A stretch of 64,000 nt of DNA from Silene latifolia (GCF_048544455.1 NC_133537.1:14259541-14323540), one strand, 5' to 3'; shown: positions 33,938 to 46,014, numbered from the stretch's first letter. Program-made: numbers and translations. Notes: generated by a model not told the origin, from the sequence alone.

Positions 33938-36314
33938 TGTAGACACCTCATTTCTGCACCTCCCGCAAACCACCCGGTGATGATTGGGCCGCATGTTTGA
34001 TTCGCGGAACGATTTGTGACAGTTCGTAAGATTATCGTCAAGTGATTGCTCAAATATTAATGTCGACCTCATAGTTGTCATCTACGTCCCGATACGGTCG
34101 TTTTGGCAGTAATTAGAGTACATTCGGAGTCCGGGTCAAAAACCGTCTCCATTTTCTGATAACTGTTAAATCCCGAGTCGGAATGTTCTGGAATGTTCCG
34201 GATATTTCTATTCCATATTTCATAAATTTTATCTTTTGGAAAATAATATCCCGTAATATTCATAAGATAATCGAATTATTTCCGTCCTACCATAACTCAA
34301 ACGCGGAGATCTTTCTTCAGCAGGAGGAAACCTCCTGGGAATAGACGCGGCCCAGTCTTTGCGCCTCTTCCAAGAGACGCAGTGGCTGCTGCGCCTCTTC
34401 CCAGGCCTTTCTTTGCATGTTCCACGTATCTTTTTCATATCTTTCCGAGATTCACTTCCAAAGAGTCTCCGAAACCCTATTCCGTCGTGTGATTAGTATA
34501 AATAGGAGCTTTCGTTCCTCATATTTCTCACGCGAGTGTCCGCCCTTCTCTTCTCCCTTTGCATTCTAGACTTCGTTCTTACTAATTGGCGCCTACGTGC
34601 TTGAACATTCGACCACGTAAGCTCGGATCTTTCCGGGTACCAGCCTCTCCGTTGCATGACCGACCAATTTGACCAACTACACTTAATCAACTTAAATTAA
34701 TCAATCGTTTTCCTCTTACGAGGGCACTCTCTTTGCATTCGCGTCGAGCATTCACTAATCGATATCTTAGTCCTTTCTCGTTCCGTCAACATGTAAGTCT
34801 GAGGGTGTATAATCCTCTTTTATTTATTGTGCTTTTATCGTATCACCATTGTAAGATTTATGTCGAATACACCATTAAAACCGATTTCTAAAACCGTGCT
34901 TTAAAAATCTGTTTTTGCGGATTTCCAGTAGACAGACGTCGAGAAAAGACGCAGCAACTGCTGCGCCTCTTCGAAGGAGCGCAGTTCCTGCTGCGCCTCT
35001 TCGTGAGGCTGCCGCAGTTCCTGCTTCTTTTCTTCTTCTTCGTCCTCTGTAATTCGTCTTTCTTGTTTTATTTGTATTCGTTTGTTCTGTATTTCTTCAT
35101 CATAACATATAATTCACATGATTCATCATTCATTAGCATGTCTTAATCATCATAAATCCGACTTAAATCCCAAGTAATTCAATATTTGCGGGTTTTCGTC
35201 ATTAAATTCAAACCCGGATTTTAGAGATTCAATTTGTTCATATTGAGTTTCTGGAATTCGTCATTGATATAATTTTCATCCGCTTATTCGCATATTCGTT
35301 GTATATCCGTCATATTTAGCCTAATTGACTTATTTCAACAGAGGACTCATTAATATTTTCACCATAATTTCATGTAATTAATTCGTTTGCATCCGTATCA
35401 TTCCTGTTTATCGCTTTTATGACCATCATTGACATGTAATAAAAGTATTAATCACTTTCATCCGAGTAAATATTTCAATCCATCATTAAATTCATCCATT
35501 CAAATTAACAATTTGCAGTTCCGGCTTCCACGGCGAACTCACCCTTGGAACAGACGCGAAGAATCGCTGCGCCTCTTCAGAGGGCGCGATCTGCTGCGCT
35601 GTTCGAGATAATTTCGTCCCCGAACTCCGTTTCGCCTTGACCTAGTTTAATTAGCTCGTATTAACTAACTATTACTCGTATTATCACCTTCTTCATTCGT
35701 AATCTTATTCTTTATTCGTTTTCTCAAATTATCCGTTTTAAAGGTATTTTCGACATAAATCGCCTAATCCAATGTAATTATTGTAATTTTCGTTATTGTA
35801 ATTCATAGTTGTTGTATTTCTTTTATCATTTGTATGTTTTCACATGTAAATCAACATTAAATCCCTACTTCGACATTAATTGTATGCTAATTACGTGTCA
35901 ACCGACTTAGCTAATTTTCACATGCTAGGATCAAAACTTGGATGTTGCATTGCATGCATATAGCCGACGATATATCAAGTACGAATAACTTCCCTAATCA
36001 TTAGTAGAGGCCGCTATCGAGGCGGGCGGGATTAGGTGTTCGATCAAAAGAGCTTCCTAATACGTACCCTCACCCTTTACTCCAGATCTCCGTGAGCACC
36101 CGTGTTCATTGGCATCCACGAGAGTCATTCTAGACATAGAATGCTAAGGGTAACGATTGCTTAGTGTTCATGTCTCTACTTTGTGTCTTGACATGACACG
36201 AGGTATTCGAACGGTTCCAATTTCCCATAAAAATTGGTGGCGACTCCTTACAAAATGCAAACGCTTGTTTTCCGACCTTCACCAAGCGCCCCCGTGGGCG
36301 GCCCGCTGTCCACA
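33938..36314 (+). repeat. Tat 5' LTR
   Basis: 2377 bp. Repeated boxes of the form GACGCAGC-N-GCTGCGCCTCTTC lie at 34346-34408, 34939-35005 and 35553-35600. TATAAATA is at 34497-34504 within ATTAGTATAAATAGGAGC. The start TGTAGACACC and end CTGTCCACA are near-inverted. Confidence 0.93.
34497..34504 (+). promoter_or_regulatory. Tat LTR TATA box
   Basis: TATAAATA about 560 bp into the LTR, 90 bp below the first pair of GCTGCGCCTCTTC boxes. The same box is at 48699-48706 in the 3' LTR. Confidence 0.75.
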
Positions 36315-36317
36315 GTT

Positions 36318-36336
36318 TGGCGACTCCGCTGGGGAT
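36318..36336 (+). promoter_or_regulatory. Primer binding site, tRNA-Arg type
   Basis: TGGCGACTCCGCTGGGGAT lies 3 bp after the LTR end. From memory, the complement of the 3' end of a plant tRNA-Arg(ACG) reads TGGCGACTCCACTGGGGAT, one mismatch. Tat/Ogre elements commonly use tRNA-Arg. Confidence 0.8.
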
Positions 36337-37110
36337 AATACACTTACGTGTAGCTAGGGTGAAACTCGAACAAGGTTAGGGAATAGTTTGTACAAGACAA
36401 TTGTCGGTTTTCATAACTCGGTCTTCCTAGACCGTTTAATTCGGCCTTCCTAGGCCCAACCCAACCCATTCGACCAATCGTCCCGTCTAAACGGTCCTAA
36501 TTCTTATTTGGGCCTAAGGATGGATAGCGATTGACGTCATCCATACCATGATGCTTACTCTTGTTTGTGTCAAGGGCCTTCACTACTCGAGGAAATGGAC
36601 TAGGAATCGGCCTTACTCTTGTTTGGCACGAGCCTCTCCACAGACTTCAGGTTTGATGGTTCGGTATGGCAACCTACCCTTTAAACCAAAACCCTTCTAA
36701 ATGCACTCAGCATCCCGTTATAATGCCTGTATAAATGTGTAAACCTTACGTGATCACCACTCCTAAACAAAACCATGACGAATTTTCAAAAAATCAAAAT
36801 CCTTATTTTCAAACAAGAATTTCGAAATAGGCCTTTAATTAGCGCAAAATCCGGTCAAAACTCCGTCCGTTTGTCGTGTTAAAATTCGGGCCACAAGCCC
36901 ATTTCAAAACCTCACTTCGAGTCCACTCCTACAATTACACTACAGTTGACTAGGACACACATTTTCAAAGACCTTGTCTTTCTTCAAAACTCACTCAACA
37001 CAAGTGGCACACACCCACTTCACGAGTCAAGACTTTTCTTCTTTTAGCAAGTATGATAGAATGGTCGATCGTGTTTTGATTCGTCGCCGATCTCTTATCC
37101 AGCTTCCAAG
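36337..37110 (+). other. Tat untranslated leader
   Basis: Leader between primer site and gag with no recognisable coding domain. Confidence 0.6.
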
Positions 37111-38922
37111 ATGCCCGGATCAAGTGATGAAACAAACCTCCAGCAAATTCAAGAGAGTAGTGATCGAATCCTAGCCGCGCTAGCCCAAATGCAAATCACT
37201 CAAGAACAAACCTATGACCGCCTTGAACTTATCGAAGGCCGTATCTTTGATGTAGAGGGAAGGTTGCCTCCCCTTAAAGGTGAAGTACTACGTTTTTCCG
37301 ATGACGAGTCTAAAGATGAGAATCCTATCATAGGGACGACTGCAGCCGAGAAAAGACTCCAATACCTAGAGGAGCAATTGATGTACCTTAAGGGGGATGA
37401 CATTTATAGGGAAAACAATCGCAAATATGAAGCCGTCAATTCCAAATTGCCAACTAACTTTAGCATGACGGATATCCCTAAGTTTAAAGGACATGAGAAC
37501 CCTTTGAACCACATCCGTGCCTTCAAGGATTACATGTCTATCAAAGGCATCAAACCCGAGATGTTCTTAAGGATCTTTCCTTCATCTCTTGACACCATTC
37601 CGAAGCAATGGTTCTACACTTTAGATCACAAGAAGGTCGCTACTTGGGAAGACGCCGCAATCGAGTTCTCTAAACAATATGCGGATAATGCCGAGATCCA
37701 AGTCAACATGCATACTCTAGAGGTTCTTACCCAAAATGACAAAGAAGGATTCACCGACTTCCTAAGTAGGTGGAGGAAGACTAGTACTCAACTAGTTGAA
37801 CGCCCGGATGAGGCTACTCTTGTGGAAAAGTTTGTGGATAATCTCAAGCCCATATATGCCAACCATTTGAGATATCAAAACATCAAGACTTTCAAGGACT
37901 TAACCGTATTAGGGACACGAATTGAAGATGACATCCGCAAAGGACTCTTGTCCAAAACGGTAGGTCGAGGATATCAAGGGTCCACAAGTCGTTCATACGG
38001 CTCTACTAGCAAGACCGACGAAGTTAACCTTCTCGAGCCATCCAAGAAAACTACTCCACCAAGGAAATTCACAAACCTTGGGAATACGTACTCCAACGCT
38101 CTAAAAAGGTTAATGAAGCAAGGTAAACTCCAACCCATTGGACCTACCCCCGAACCCGAAAGGAAGTCCAAATTCTGGGATGAAAATGCCTACTGTGAAT
38201 ACCATAGGGGCAAAGGACACGACACAGAAAAATGCTACAAGTTGAAACACGTGCTTCAAGATATGATCGAAGATGGCCGACTTCCAATTCCACCAGGAGG
38301 TAAACCCAACAACACTCAGAATCCTCTTGGAGTTCTAGTGATTACAAGTGATGAATCTACCTTAGATTGCTCACACCTCATTTCTCCCACCGAAAATGAA
38401 ATTCGTGCAATTGAGAAAGAGGGGTTCTACTCTACTATCTCCCCTACCATTTCCGACTTCATCACATGGGCAAGGAATGTAGATAGACAAGTGTGGGAGC
38501 TAGAAAACATGGTAACGGCCTTGCGCCATCCCAATGCAATACCTAAAGAACGCGTACCATTGATCTTCTCTCAAAATGCCACTATGCAAGAAGTAGTCAC
38601 TGTGGTTGATAAACTAGTCGATCAAATCATACGACTAGAAAGTGACATCATGAGAATGAAGGAACTAGCTGCAGTCAATGGGGTTTGGGCCGATGATGAT
38701 GAGGACGAATATCTCATTGAAAACTCCTTAGTCAAGGAAATAGTCCAAAATGGTGAAGACCAAGATGTGGATCACCTAACTCGTTCGGGTCGCCCATATC
38801 AAAGCACTACTCAAAACGGTCCAACCAACGTCATCACACCAAATGACAACGAAGATGACCCCACTGATCATTTGCTCAAGCAATTACAGAAAACCAAGGT
38901 GATCTTTCACGGCGGCAACTAG
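37111..38922 (+). CDS. Tat gag polyprotein
   Basis: 603-residue intact open frame from an ATG to TAG. It forms the virus-like particle of the element. An N-terminal coiled-coil-like segment (residues 10-60, QIQESSDRILAALAQMQ) is followed by the retrotransposon gag domain (about 125-285, with PKFKGHENPLNHIRAFKDYM and WEDAAIEFSKQY). A CCHC-like knuckle CEYHRGKGHDTEKC lies near residues 361-375. The stop codon TAG overlaps the first codon of the next open frame by one base. Confidence 0.92.
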   Translation: MPGSSDETNLQQIQESSDRILAALAQMQITQEQTYDRLELIEGRIFDVEGRLPPLKGEVLRFSDDESKDENPIIGTTAAEKRLQYLEEQLMYLKGDDIYRENNRKYEAVNSKLPTNFSMTDIPKFKGHENPLNHIRAFKDYMSIKGIKPEMFLRIFPSSLDTIPKQWFYTLDHKKVATWEDAAIEFSKQYADNAEIQVNMHTLEVLTQNDKEGFTDFLSRWRKTSTQLVERPDEATLVEKFVDNLKPIYANHLRYQNIKTFKDLTVLGTRIEDDIRKGLLSKTVGRGYQGSTSRSYGSTSKTDEVNLLEPSKKTTPPRKFTNLGNTYSNALKRLMKQGKLQPIGPTPEPERKSKFWDENAYCEYHRGKGHDTEKCYKLKHVLQDMIEDGRLPIPPGGKPNNTQNPLGVLVITSDESTLDCSHLISPTENEIRAIEKEGFYSTISPTISDFITWARNVDRQVWELENMVTALRHPNAIPKERVPLIFSQNATMQEVVTVVDKLVDQIIRLESDIMRMKELAAVNGVWADDDEDEYLIENSLVKEIVQNGEDQDVDHLTRSGRPYQSTTQNGPTNVITPNDNEDDPTDHLLKQLQKTKVIFHGGN

Positions 38923-40511
38923 TGGCAAGCTCATTTCCGCATCGCCAAGCTTTACTGCAAGCTTTGGCCAAATTGAATGTAGCACATAACTCTACTCCTG
39001 AAGATGTAGTCAACTTGGTCTTCCAGGAGTCACCGAAGCTAAGTAATCCTATTACTTTCTCAGACGAAGACTTGCCACCTTTTGGCGCTAGTCACAACCT
39101 TGCTCTATACATCACCGTCATTTGTCTAAAGAAAAATGTGCCAATGACCTTGGTAGACGATGGCTCCGCGGTCAACGTTATACCCCTCAAAACGGCATAC
39201 AAACTAGGCATGAAGGAGTCGGATTGGACTCCTACAAATCAAGGTGTTCGTGCATATGACGGTACGGGACGAAAAGTGGTAGGACTTGTTAACCTAACCA
39301 TAGCCACAGGGCCGATTGAACGAAAGGTTAACTTCCAAATAGTGGACATCGAAGCTTCATTCAACATACTTCTGGGAAGGCCTTGGATTCATGCTTCCAA
39401 AGCGGTAACATCCACCCTTCATCAAAAGATCAAGATTCCACTAAATGGCAAAGTAGTGACGATCACTTCGTCACCCATCAAGGCAATAATCGAGAAACAA
39501 TCAAACAATCAAGTCCTTGCGGATCCCATATACGAACTTGGGGGTTTCCAAAGTGTGAATGTCATAGAAAGTGAGTTGGCACCTCTATACTATAATCCCT
39601 ACTCCAACTTGGTGGTCAACCACATACTCAAATCTCAGGGATACTTCCCTGGAATGCCTTTGAACCCAATTCGGAAGAACACCTTCGCACCATACAAGGA
39701 AGGCAACTCGACAAGGATACCACTTGGACTAGGGTACAAGCCCACAAAAGAAGAAGTTCTCGAAATGCTCGCTCAAGTCCAAAATCGCAAGCACGTGGGA
39801 GTCCAAATGAGACCATATCTCCCCACTCTAAATGGGTACTTCGTTCAAGAAGGAAGTTCAGAACTCTTCCACGGATTTCCCGAACCTTGGCATTATCTTG
39901 AGAGGAAGTTAGCCGGAATCGAGATCTTTCACGATTGCTACTTCATTCCTCCCGAAACGGTTCCTACCGTCAAAACCCGTCAAGCACCTTGCTTCGACGA
40001 ACAAGCTGTTAGCCTATTGTTTGGAGAAGATCGATTCATTAGGGCCGCGCAAGATGAGATCATTACTATGATACTTCAGGACGATCGCTTCAACCCCACC
40101 GCGTTGATCACGGAAATCGACACAAAGCAGCAGAAAGGATGGAGAAAATCTATCAAATGGACCAACAACCAAGGAAGACTCTTCAAGCTCACCACTGGAG
40201 AAGGAGAGATGTTCAAAGGAGAACCAGAAGACGATGAGTTCGAGTCGGAGTCGGAGTCAGAGTCGGAGTCAGAGTCGGAGTCTAGAGAAGTCATTAGAGA
40301 GTCTACTCCTGTTGTCATCCCCACTCCCTTCGTTTCTCCTAGCTTAGCCTCGAGTAGTCACGGTAGTTCGGGAAATGCCCCAATTACTGTTCCTTTGCCG
40401 CCACTGACCATGGATCAGTTGGCTTCTTTGTTTCAACTTTACTCAAATCTTAATATGAATAAATCGGGTTCGCTTACTCTCGTGTTCTTTCGAGTGCAAT
40501 TCTGTTTATGA
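38922..40511 (+). CDS. Tat protease and linker open frame
   Basis: 529 codons in a frame different from gag. The first usable codon is GTG, so translation would need frameshifting or splicing. An aspartic protease is visible at about residues 70-150: catalytic LVDDGSAVNVIP and the later LLGRPWIH. The rest is linker, including an acidic E/S repeat of about 20 residues near 430-450 that comes from a GAGTCG microsatellite (40238-40280). The frame is lost near 40500, before the reverse transcriptase. Confidence 0.85.
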   Translation: MASSFPHRQALLQALAKLNVAHNSTPEDVVNLVFQESPKLSNPITFSDEDLPPFGASHNLALYITVICLKKNVPMTLVDDGSAVNVIPLKTAYKLGMKESDWTPTNQGVRAYDGTGRKVVGLVNLTIATGPIERKVNFQIVDIEASFNILLGRPWIHASKAVTSTLHQKIKIPLNGKVVTITSSPIKAIIEKQSNNQVLADPIYELGGFQSVNVIESELAPLYYNPYSNLVVNHILKSQGYFPGMPLNPIRKNTFAPYKEGNSTRIPLGLGYKPTKEEVLEMLAQVQNRKHVGVQMRPYLPTLNGYFVQEGSSELFHGFPEPWHYLERKLAGIEIFHDCYFIPPETVPTVKTRQAPCFDEQAVSLLFGEDRFIRAAQDEIITMILQDDRFNPTALITEIDTKQQKGWRKSIKWTNNQGRLFKLTTGEGEMFKGEPEDDEFESESESESESESESREVIRESTPVVIPTPFVSPSLASSSHGSSGNAPITVPLPPLTMDQLASLFQLYSNLNMNKSGSLTLVFFRVQFCL

Positions 40512-41540
40512 TGATACTGAGGATGACCAAGACCCAGACTTGACCGAAATACCTCCCTACGTAGCCAAAGAAATATTACAGGAAGGGGAAGGGGAACCAG
40601 TAATAGAAGACACCGAACCCATCAACGTAGGAACCGAACTAGAACCCAAAGAACTTAGGATAGGGACTACCTTGAGCTCAACCGAAAGGGCCGATTTCAT
40701 AGACCTCCTAAATGAATTCAAAGACGTTTTCGCTTGGTCCTACAAAGACATGCCAGGGATATCGCCGAACATAGGATTCCGATTAAGCCAGGTTTCAAAC
40801 CTGTGAAACAGAAGCTTCGACGAATGAGAACAGAATGGGCTCTAAAGATTAAGGAAGAAGTTGATAAACAATTCAAAGCCGGGTTCATCAAAGTTTCCGA
40901 GTATTCTGACTGGGTAGCTAACATAGTACCCGTACCCAAAAAGGATGGAAGAATCCGTGTTTGTGTTGACTTTAGGGATTTGAACAAAGCGAGTCCAAAA
41001 GATGACTTTCCTCTACCTCACATCGACATATTAGTGGACAATACTGCAGACCACGCATTACTATCCTTCATGGATGGATATGCGGGTTATAACCAAATCA
41101 AGATGGCCATGGAAGGTATGCATAAGACCGCATTCGTCACCCAATGGGGAACCTATTGCTATACAGTAATGCCGTTCGGATTGATTAACGCCGGAGCTAC
41201 ATACCAACGCACCGCAACTACACTCCTACATGACATGATGTACAAAGAAGTTGAGGTATATGTAGATGACATGATCGTCAAATCCAAGGAAAGAGAGGGA
41301 CATATTGCAAACCTTCGCAAATTCTTCGCAAGGCTACGAAAGTACAACATGAGGCTCAATCCTCAGAAATGCACGTTTGGGGTAACATCTGGCAAACTCC
41401 TGGGATACGTGGTTAGTCAGAGAGGAATAGAAATAGATCCTTCTAAAATCAAAGCTCTGATCGAAATGCCACAACCTCAAACAGAAAAAGAAGTCAGAGG
41501 ATTCCTGGGAAAAGTACAATATATAAGTCGATTCATATAA
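40512..41540 (+). pseudogene. Tat reverse transcriptase, frameshifted
   Basis: The N-terminal part (40512-40790) is in another frame from the main part (40780-41540). The main part shows PVPKKDGRIRVCVDFRDLN, MPFGLINAGATYQR and the catalytic YVDDMIVKS, all intact motifs. It ends at an in-frame TAA (41538-41540) directly after the thumb sequence VQYISRFI. Confidence 0.9.
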
Positions 41541-42000
41541 AAACTTACAATGATTTGTGAGCATATCTTCAAGAAACTCAAGAAAACAGACCACACCATG
41601 TGGGATGATGATTTTCAAAAGGCGTTCGACCGAATCAAAGAGATATTGGCTAAACCACCAGTGCTCATGCCGCCACAACGAGATCAACCTCTTGGTTTAT
41701 ATCTCACAGTAACTGAAACTGCCATGGGTGCTATGCTAGCTCAAACTGTAGGAAGTGAAGAAAGAGCAATTTACTATCTAAGTAAGAAGTTCTTGGAATA
41801 TGAGTGCAAATACTCGCAACTCGAAAAGACATGCCTCGCTCTTGTGTGGGCAACGAAGAAGCTACGTCACTACATGCTTAGCTACTCCGTCAAAATATAT
41901 TCCAAAATGGATCCAGTCAAATACCTCTTCGAGAAACCCGTCCTCAACGGACGTCTTGCAAGGTGGACTACGATGCTCTCTTTAATTCGACCTCAAATAT
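41541..42000 (+). pseudogene. Tat first RNase H (gypsy type)
   Basis: Continues in the same frame after the TAA at 41540. It holds AIYYLSKKFLEYECKYSQLEKTCLALVW and LRHYML, typical of the gypsy RNase H next to the RT. The usual first catalytic Asp is replaced (LYLTVTETAMGAML), common for this domain in Tat elements. The frame is lost at about 41985. Confidence 0.85.
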
Positions 42001-43863
42001 GTGCCACTGAAAGTCATAAAAGGTCGCGCCGTCGCCGAATTCTTCGCAAAAAATCCTATCAACGACGCACAAGCCATAGATACTTGGTCATTTCCCGACG
42101 AGGATATACTTCAAACAGATGTAGACTCCTGGGATCTATACTTTGATGGAGCATCAAATTTAAGAGGATTCAGAATAGGAGTGTTGCTCATTTCTCCTGA
42201 AGGTGAGCATACACCGATTGCTGTCAAACTCGACTTCGAGGTGACAAACAACGCTGCAGAGTATGAAACTTGTCTCATTGGACTACAAGCGGCAGTAAGC
42301 TTAGGCATCAAAAACCTCCGAGTGCATGGGGACTCATCGCTGATCATCAACCAAGTTACAGGATCTTGGAAAATCCGAAGTGAAAGCCTCGCACCCTATC
42401 AGGCTAGGATAGACCAAGTGGCTCAATTCTTCGATCACGTAACCTACTTACACCTACCTCGAGAGGAAAATCAATTTGCAGACGCTCTTGCGAAACTTGC
42501 ATCTTTGATAAATATGCCAGATCACATGATAGACATGCCTTTGTGCATCGAACGACGGTCAGAGCCGGCTTACGTCCATCAAATCACCGATGAAGAGGAA
42601 ATCGCACAGGAACCCTGGTTCCAAGCAATCCTGAATTTCAAGCTTAATGGTACCTATCCACCAGAAATGGACAAAAAGGGACAACGTGCTATACGCCTAT
42701 TAGCTTCCCAATACATCCTGATGCAAGGAGAGTTATATAAAAGAACACCTCTTGGTGTAGTCCTACGTTGCCTTGATCATTCACAGGCACGAAAGGTGAT
42801 GGAAGAAGTCCACGACGGAGAATGCGGTCCTCACATGAGTGGGCCCATGATGGCAAAGAAAATCACACGTTTGGGGTATTATTGGACCACAATGGAATCT
42901 GATTGCATCAAATACGTGAGACATTGCCACAATTGTCAAATCTTCGGGAATGTACAACATGTCCCTCCTTCATTGCTCTATACGATGACATCTCCTTGGC
43001 CATTTTCTGCATGGGGAATTGACATAATCGGAAAGATAACCCCAGCCGGAACAGGAGGTCACTGTTTCATTCTAGTAGCAATTGACTACTTCACTAAATG
43101 GGTAGAAGCGGCTTCCTACACTGGTCTTACGGCTAAAAATGTGGCAAAATTCATACAAAACAACATCATCTGTCGATATGGTTGCCCACATGAGATCATT
43201 AGTGATAATGGGTCACACTTCCAAGCTGAAACCGAGCAGTTGCTAGCCAAATATAAGATTAAGCATCACCACTCTTCGCCCTATAGACCACAGACTAACG
43301 GCGCGGTAGAGGCGGCAAACAAAAATGTTGTCACAATTCTCAAGAAAATGACTGACAACTACAAAGATTGGCCAAGCAAGATACCTTTTGCCTTATGGGG
43401 GTACCGTACATCTGTTAGGACGCCCACTGGGGCTACTCCTTTCTATTTGACCTACGGCATGGAAGCCGTACAACCAGTCGAACTAGAAATACCATCCTTG
43501 CGTATTCTACTCGAAAGCCAAATCCCTGAAGCCGATTGGAAGAAGGATAGATATGAAGAACTCATCCTCCTGGATGAACGTAGGCTACGCGCCTTACATA
43601 ATGTCCAGACATATCAAGCACGTATCAAACGAGCCTTCAACAAAAGGGTTAGGCCAAGAAACATCAAAGAAGGAGACTTAGTACTCAAATCGGTTAGAGC
43701 TCTTTTACCTGTCGACCCAAGGGGAAAATTCAAACCTAATTGGGCCGGACCATATCTAGTCAAATCCATACTCCCAGGGGGTGCGGTTAGAATCACAGAC
43801 CTAGATGGGAATGAGTTTTCAAACCCCACAAACCTTGACCAACTGAAACGATACTATGCCTAG
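42001..43863 (+). CDS. Tat second RNase H and integrase
   Basis: 620-codon open frame that continues after a frame change near 41985. The second, archaeal-like RNase H (about residues 45-170) has LYFDGASN, NNAAEYE, HGDSSLI and FADALAKLA, giving D, E, D, D. The integrase follows with its zinc finger (CHNCQ near residue 305), the DDE core WGIDIIG, ISDNGSHF and GAVEAANK, and a C-terminal domain up to LKRYYA. Dual RNase H is a Tat hallmark. Confidence 0.92.
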   Translation: MPLKVIKGRAVAEFFAKNPINDAQAIDTWSFPDEDILQTDVDSWDLYFDGASNLRGFRIGVLLISPEGEHTPIAVKLDFEVTNNAAEYETCLIGLQAAVSLGIKNLRVHGDSSLIINQVTGSWKIRSESLAPYQARIDQVAQFFDHVTYLHLPREENQFADALAKLASLINMPDHMIDMPLCIERRSEPAYVHQITDEEEIAQEPWFQAILNFKLNGTYPPEMDKKGQRAIRLLASQYILMQGELYKRTPLGVVLRCLDHSQARKVMEEVHDGECGPHMSGPMMAKKITRLGYYWTTMESDCIKYVRHCHNCQIFGNVQHVPPSLLYTMTSPWPFSAWGIDIIGKITPAGTGGHCFILVAIDYFTKWVEAASYTGLTAKNVAKFIQNNIICRYGCPHEIISDNGSHFQAETEQLLAKYKIKHHHSSPYRPQTNGAVEAANKNVVTILKKMTDNYKDWPSKIPFALWGYRTSVRTPTGATPFYLTYGMEAVQPVELEIPSLRILLESQIPEADWKKDRYEELILLDERRLRALHNVQTYQARIKRAFNKRVRPRNIKEGDLVLKSVRALLPVDPRGKFKPNWAGPYLVKSILPGGAVRITDLDGNEFSNPTNLDQLKRYYA

Positions 43864-44411
43864 AATAGGACCACACACGCGCCTCGCGTAAACCCATGTG
43901 TCGCTCTTGTGGCACTAAATAAACGGCCCCTGGCCAAGCTGAAATAAGCTAAGTGTCACTATGCTCTTGCATTTTGACGAGATTGTCATCCTCATATCAT
44001 CAAATAAACTAAATTCGCACCTTGAGAACAAGCAAAAGCTCATGCTTAGTTTCTATGTTCATTACAAGCTCTTGCTTCGAACAATTATTCTTTTACATTT
44101 ACTCGAACTACGCGCAAGGGTTTGATTTCACTTTTTTTTAAGTGAATACGTAGGCAATCCTTCACAGGATTCAACCCATTATACCTAAAATGTAAATAGA
44201 AGGACATTTGCATTGCATTTGAAATTCGACAAGAATAATAAAAGAAAATCACAACGGTTTCATAATCATTTAACCTTTTTTATTCCATTCGCTTTCTAAT
44301 AAGAGTAGTACGTTACGTAATAAAAATAGAATAGGCTAGGATTCTAAAAATTCCTCCTTTTTATTACAACAACAATAATAATAATAATCAAATAATAAAT
44401 AAGGACTCGGG
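43864..44411. other. Spacer between integrase and antisense gene
   Basis: About 550 bp without coding sequence, between the convergent 3' ends of integrase and the antisense gene. The ATA/AAT-rich stretch 44372-44400 may hold the antisense 3' UTR. Confidence 0.5.
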
Positions 44412-45212
44412 CTATTCCTCCATCTTCCCCTTGCCCTTGTCGTTCTTGTCATACTTCTTGTCACGACCTCGAGCTGGGCGCTCATGCACCACTTCAGACC
44501 TAATCACCAACGGTCTTTCTCGAGGCCTGACTCTTCCATTTTTGCCAACCACCATCTCTGCAACAGGAGTAGTCTTTGATTTCTTTGAAGGATGAACGAC
44601 TTGAAACCCGGCTTCTTCTTCTCCTTCTGTCAGATGCTTCTCTTTCTCTTTCTCTCCCTCGCGCACCTTGTAATCAACAGGTTCGCGTTTCCTTAGTCTC
44701 TCGCGTTCTTCCGAAGTCGCAGCTTTTCTCCACCTCAGATAGGAATCCGACACCCACAAAGCATTGGCGGAGAAACTCAAGAACCACATGTTTCTTTGGG
44801 CCCATTTGATAGCCCACTCTCTTCGGCTCTCTGTAGTAAGCGCCATAGCAGTCTGCGGGACGGTGTCAAGCCTCGGGATCGTCTGCTTCAGCCCAACTTG
44901 CCTCATCAATCTTTCCGGAAAGATGCATACCATGAACTCCAATCCCGGAATGCGCACGGACCTAGTGGGATCCAAAGAAGACACTCCAGTGACGGACTTG
45001 AGGTGCCACCACGGTACAACCCACCTAATCAACGGGCCATCATCACTTTTCAGCTTGTTCTTCCAATAATCGCAGACCCGAGTGAAGTCCACCATGTACA
45101 ACCGCGTCCTCATCGCAATCATACGGGAATGATAGGAAAGTGCATGAACTGGGGGCTCGATCAATCGGAGTCGTTCCATAAGCCAAACCTACAAAAACCA
45201 GGTATTAGACAC

Positions 45213-45263
<51 letters not shown>

Positions 45264-45915
45264 AAAAAAAAAAAAAAAAAAAAAAAAGAAAAAAAAGGTG
45301 TCTTTTACCTGTAGGATGACGGGACTCCCCAAAAATGGCAGATCACGGTTGGATTTCCTATTATCCAAGCCCAACTGGGCTCCTGCGCAGCTCCATTTGT
45401 TCAATAAGACCCAAAAGACGGGGATCACCTCTCAAATCTTCATCAACGTGTCCTTGAAAGACATACACGTGCAGCAAACAAAAGCCAAATGCCCTCCTCC
45501 TGGCAACATGGGAAACAGTAGGGTCGGCCCTGTTAATGAATCGGTCTACAAAGTCCAACATTCTCACGCCTTTCGGGGTAACTAAGCGATCCACCTCAAG
45601 TCTAGTCAGTCCAAGCAAGTCTCTGAATTTGCTCTTATACCCTTGTGAAGTAGAAGGAATGGCAGGTAAATGTTCGGGATCCCATCTGCCAATAGCAGCA
45701 ATTTCTTCAGGAAACGGGCAAATGTCACCTCCTGGGAACGCGAAAACATGATAATTCGGGTCCCAATAGTCAAGGCAAGCATCCAAGAACGGTTTTACAA
45801 TCTTAATGAGCTTCAAACTCAACAAAGACCCAAGGTTATAAGCACCCATGTCATGCTTCTCCATATTCGAGAACTCGTTGGTCCATTCCTTCAAGCGGAT
45901 CTCCAAAGTATTCAT
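44412..45915 (-). CDS. Antisense two-exon gene inside the Tat element (plant mobile domain/DUF7745-like)
   Basis: Exon 1 runs 45915-45309, the intron is 45308-45189 (CAG/GTAAAAGA to TTTTTGTAG) and exon 2 runs 45188-44412. The splice joins LGSPVILQ to VWLMERLRLIEPP in frame. Exon 1 has YWDPNYHVFAFPGGDICPF and LGLTRLEVDRLV, and exon 2 has WAIKWAQRNMWF and a basic, charged tail. It resembles the antisense extra ORFs known from Tat-lineage elements, related to plant mobile domain proteins. Function is unknown. This copy has a frameshift near 45370-45420, with a stop at 45361, so it is probably broken. TATA on the minus strand lies at 46015-46022. Confidence 0.7.
45211..45297. repeat. Long A-rich homopolymer tract (T-rich on the antisense transcript)
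   Basis: About 85 bp of almost pure A on the plus strand, interrupted by a few G and C. It lies inside the antisense intron, where it reads as a polyT tract before the acceptor. Confidence 0.9.
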
Positions 45916-46014
45916 GATGACAATTTTCTCTTGAAGATTTATTTTGAGAGTTTTATGTGAATAGACGAGGAAGAGACGGAAGAATTGTGTGAATTAACGC
46001 CCCGTCGACGCTTC

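Noticed and set aside
44796..45314. 172-codon plus frame ending in a poly-Lys run
   Set aside because: Shadow of the antisense gene. The Lys run is the A-rich intron tract.
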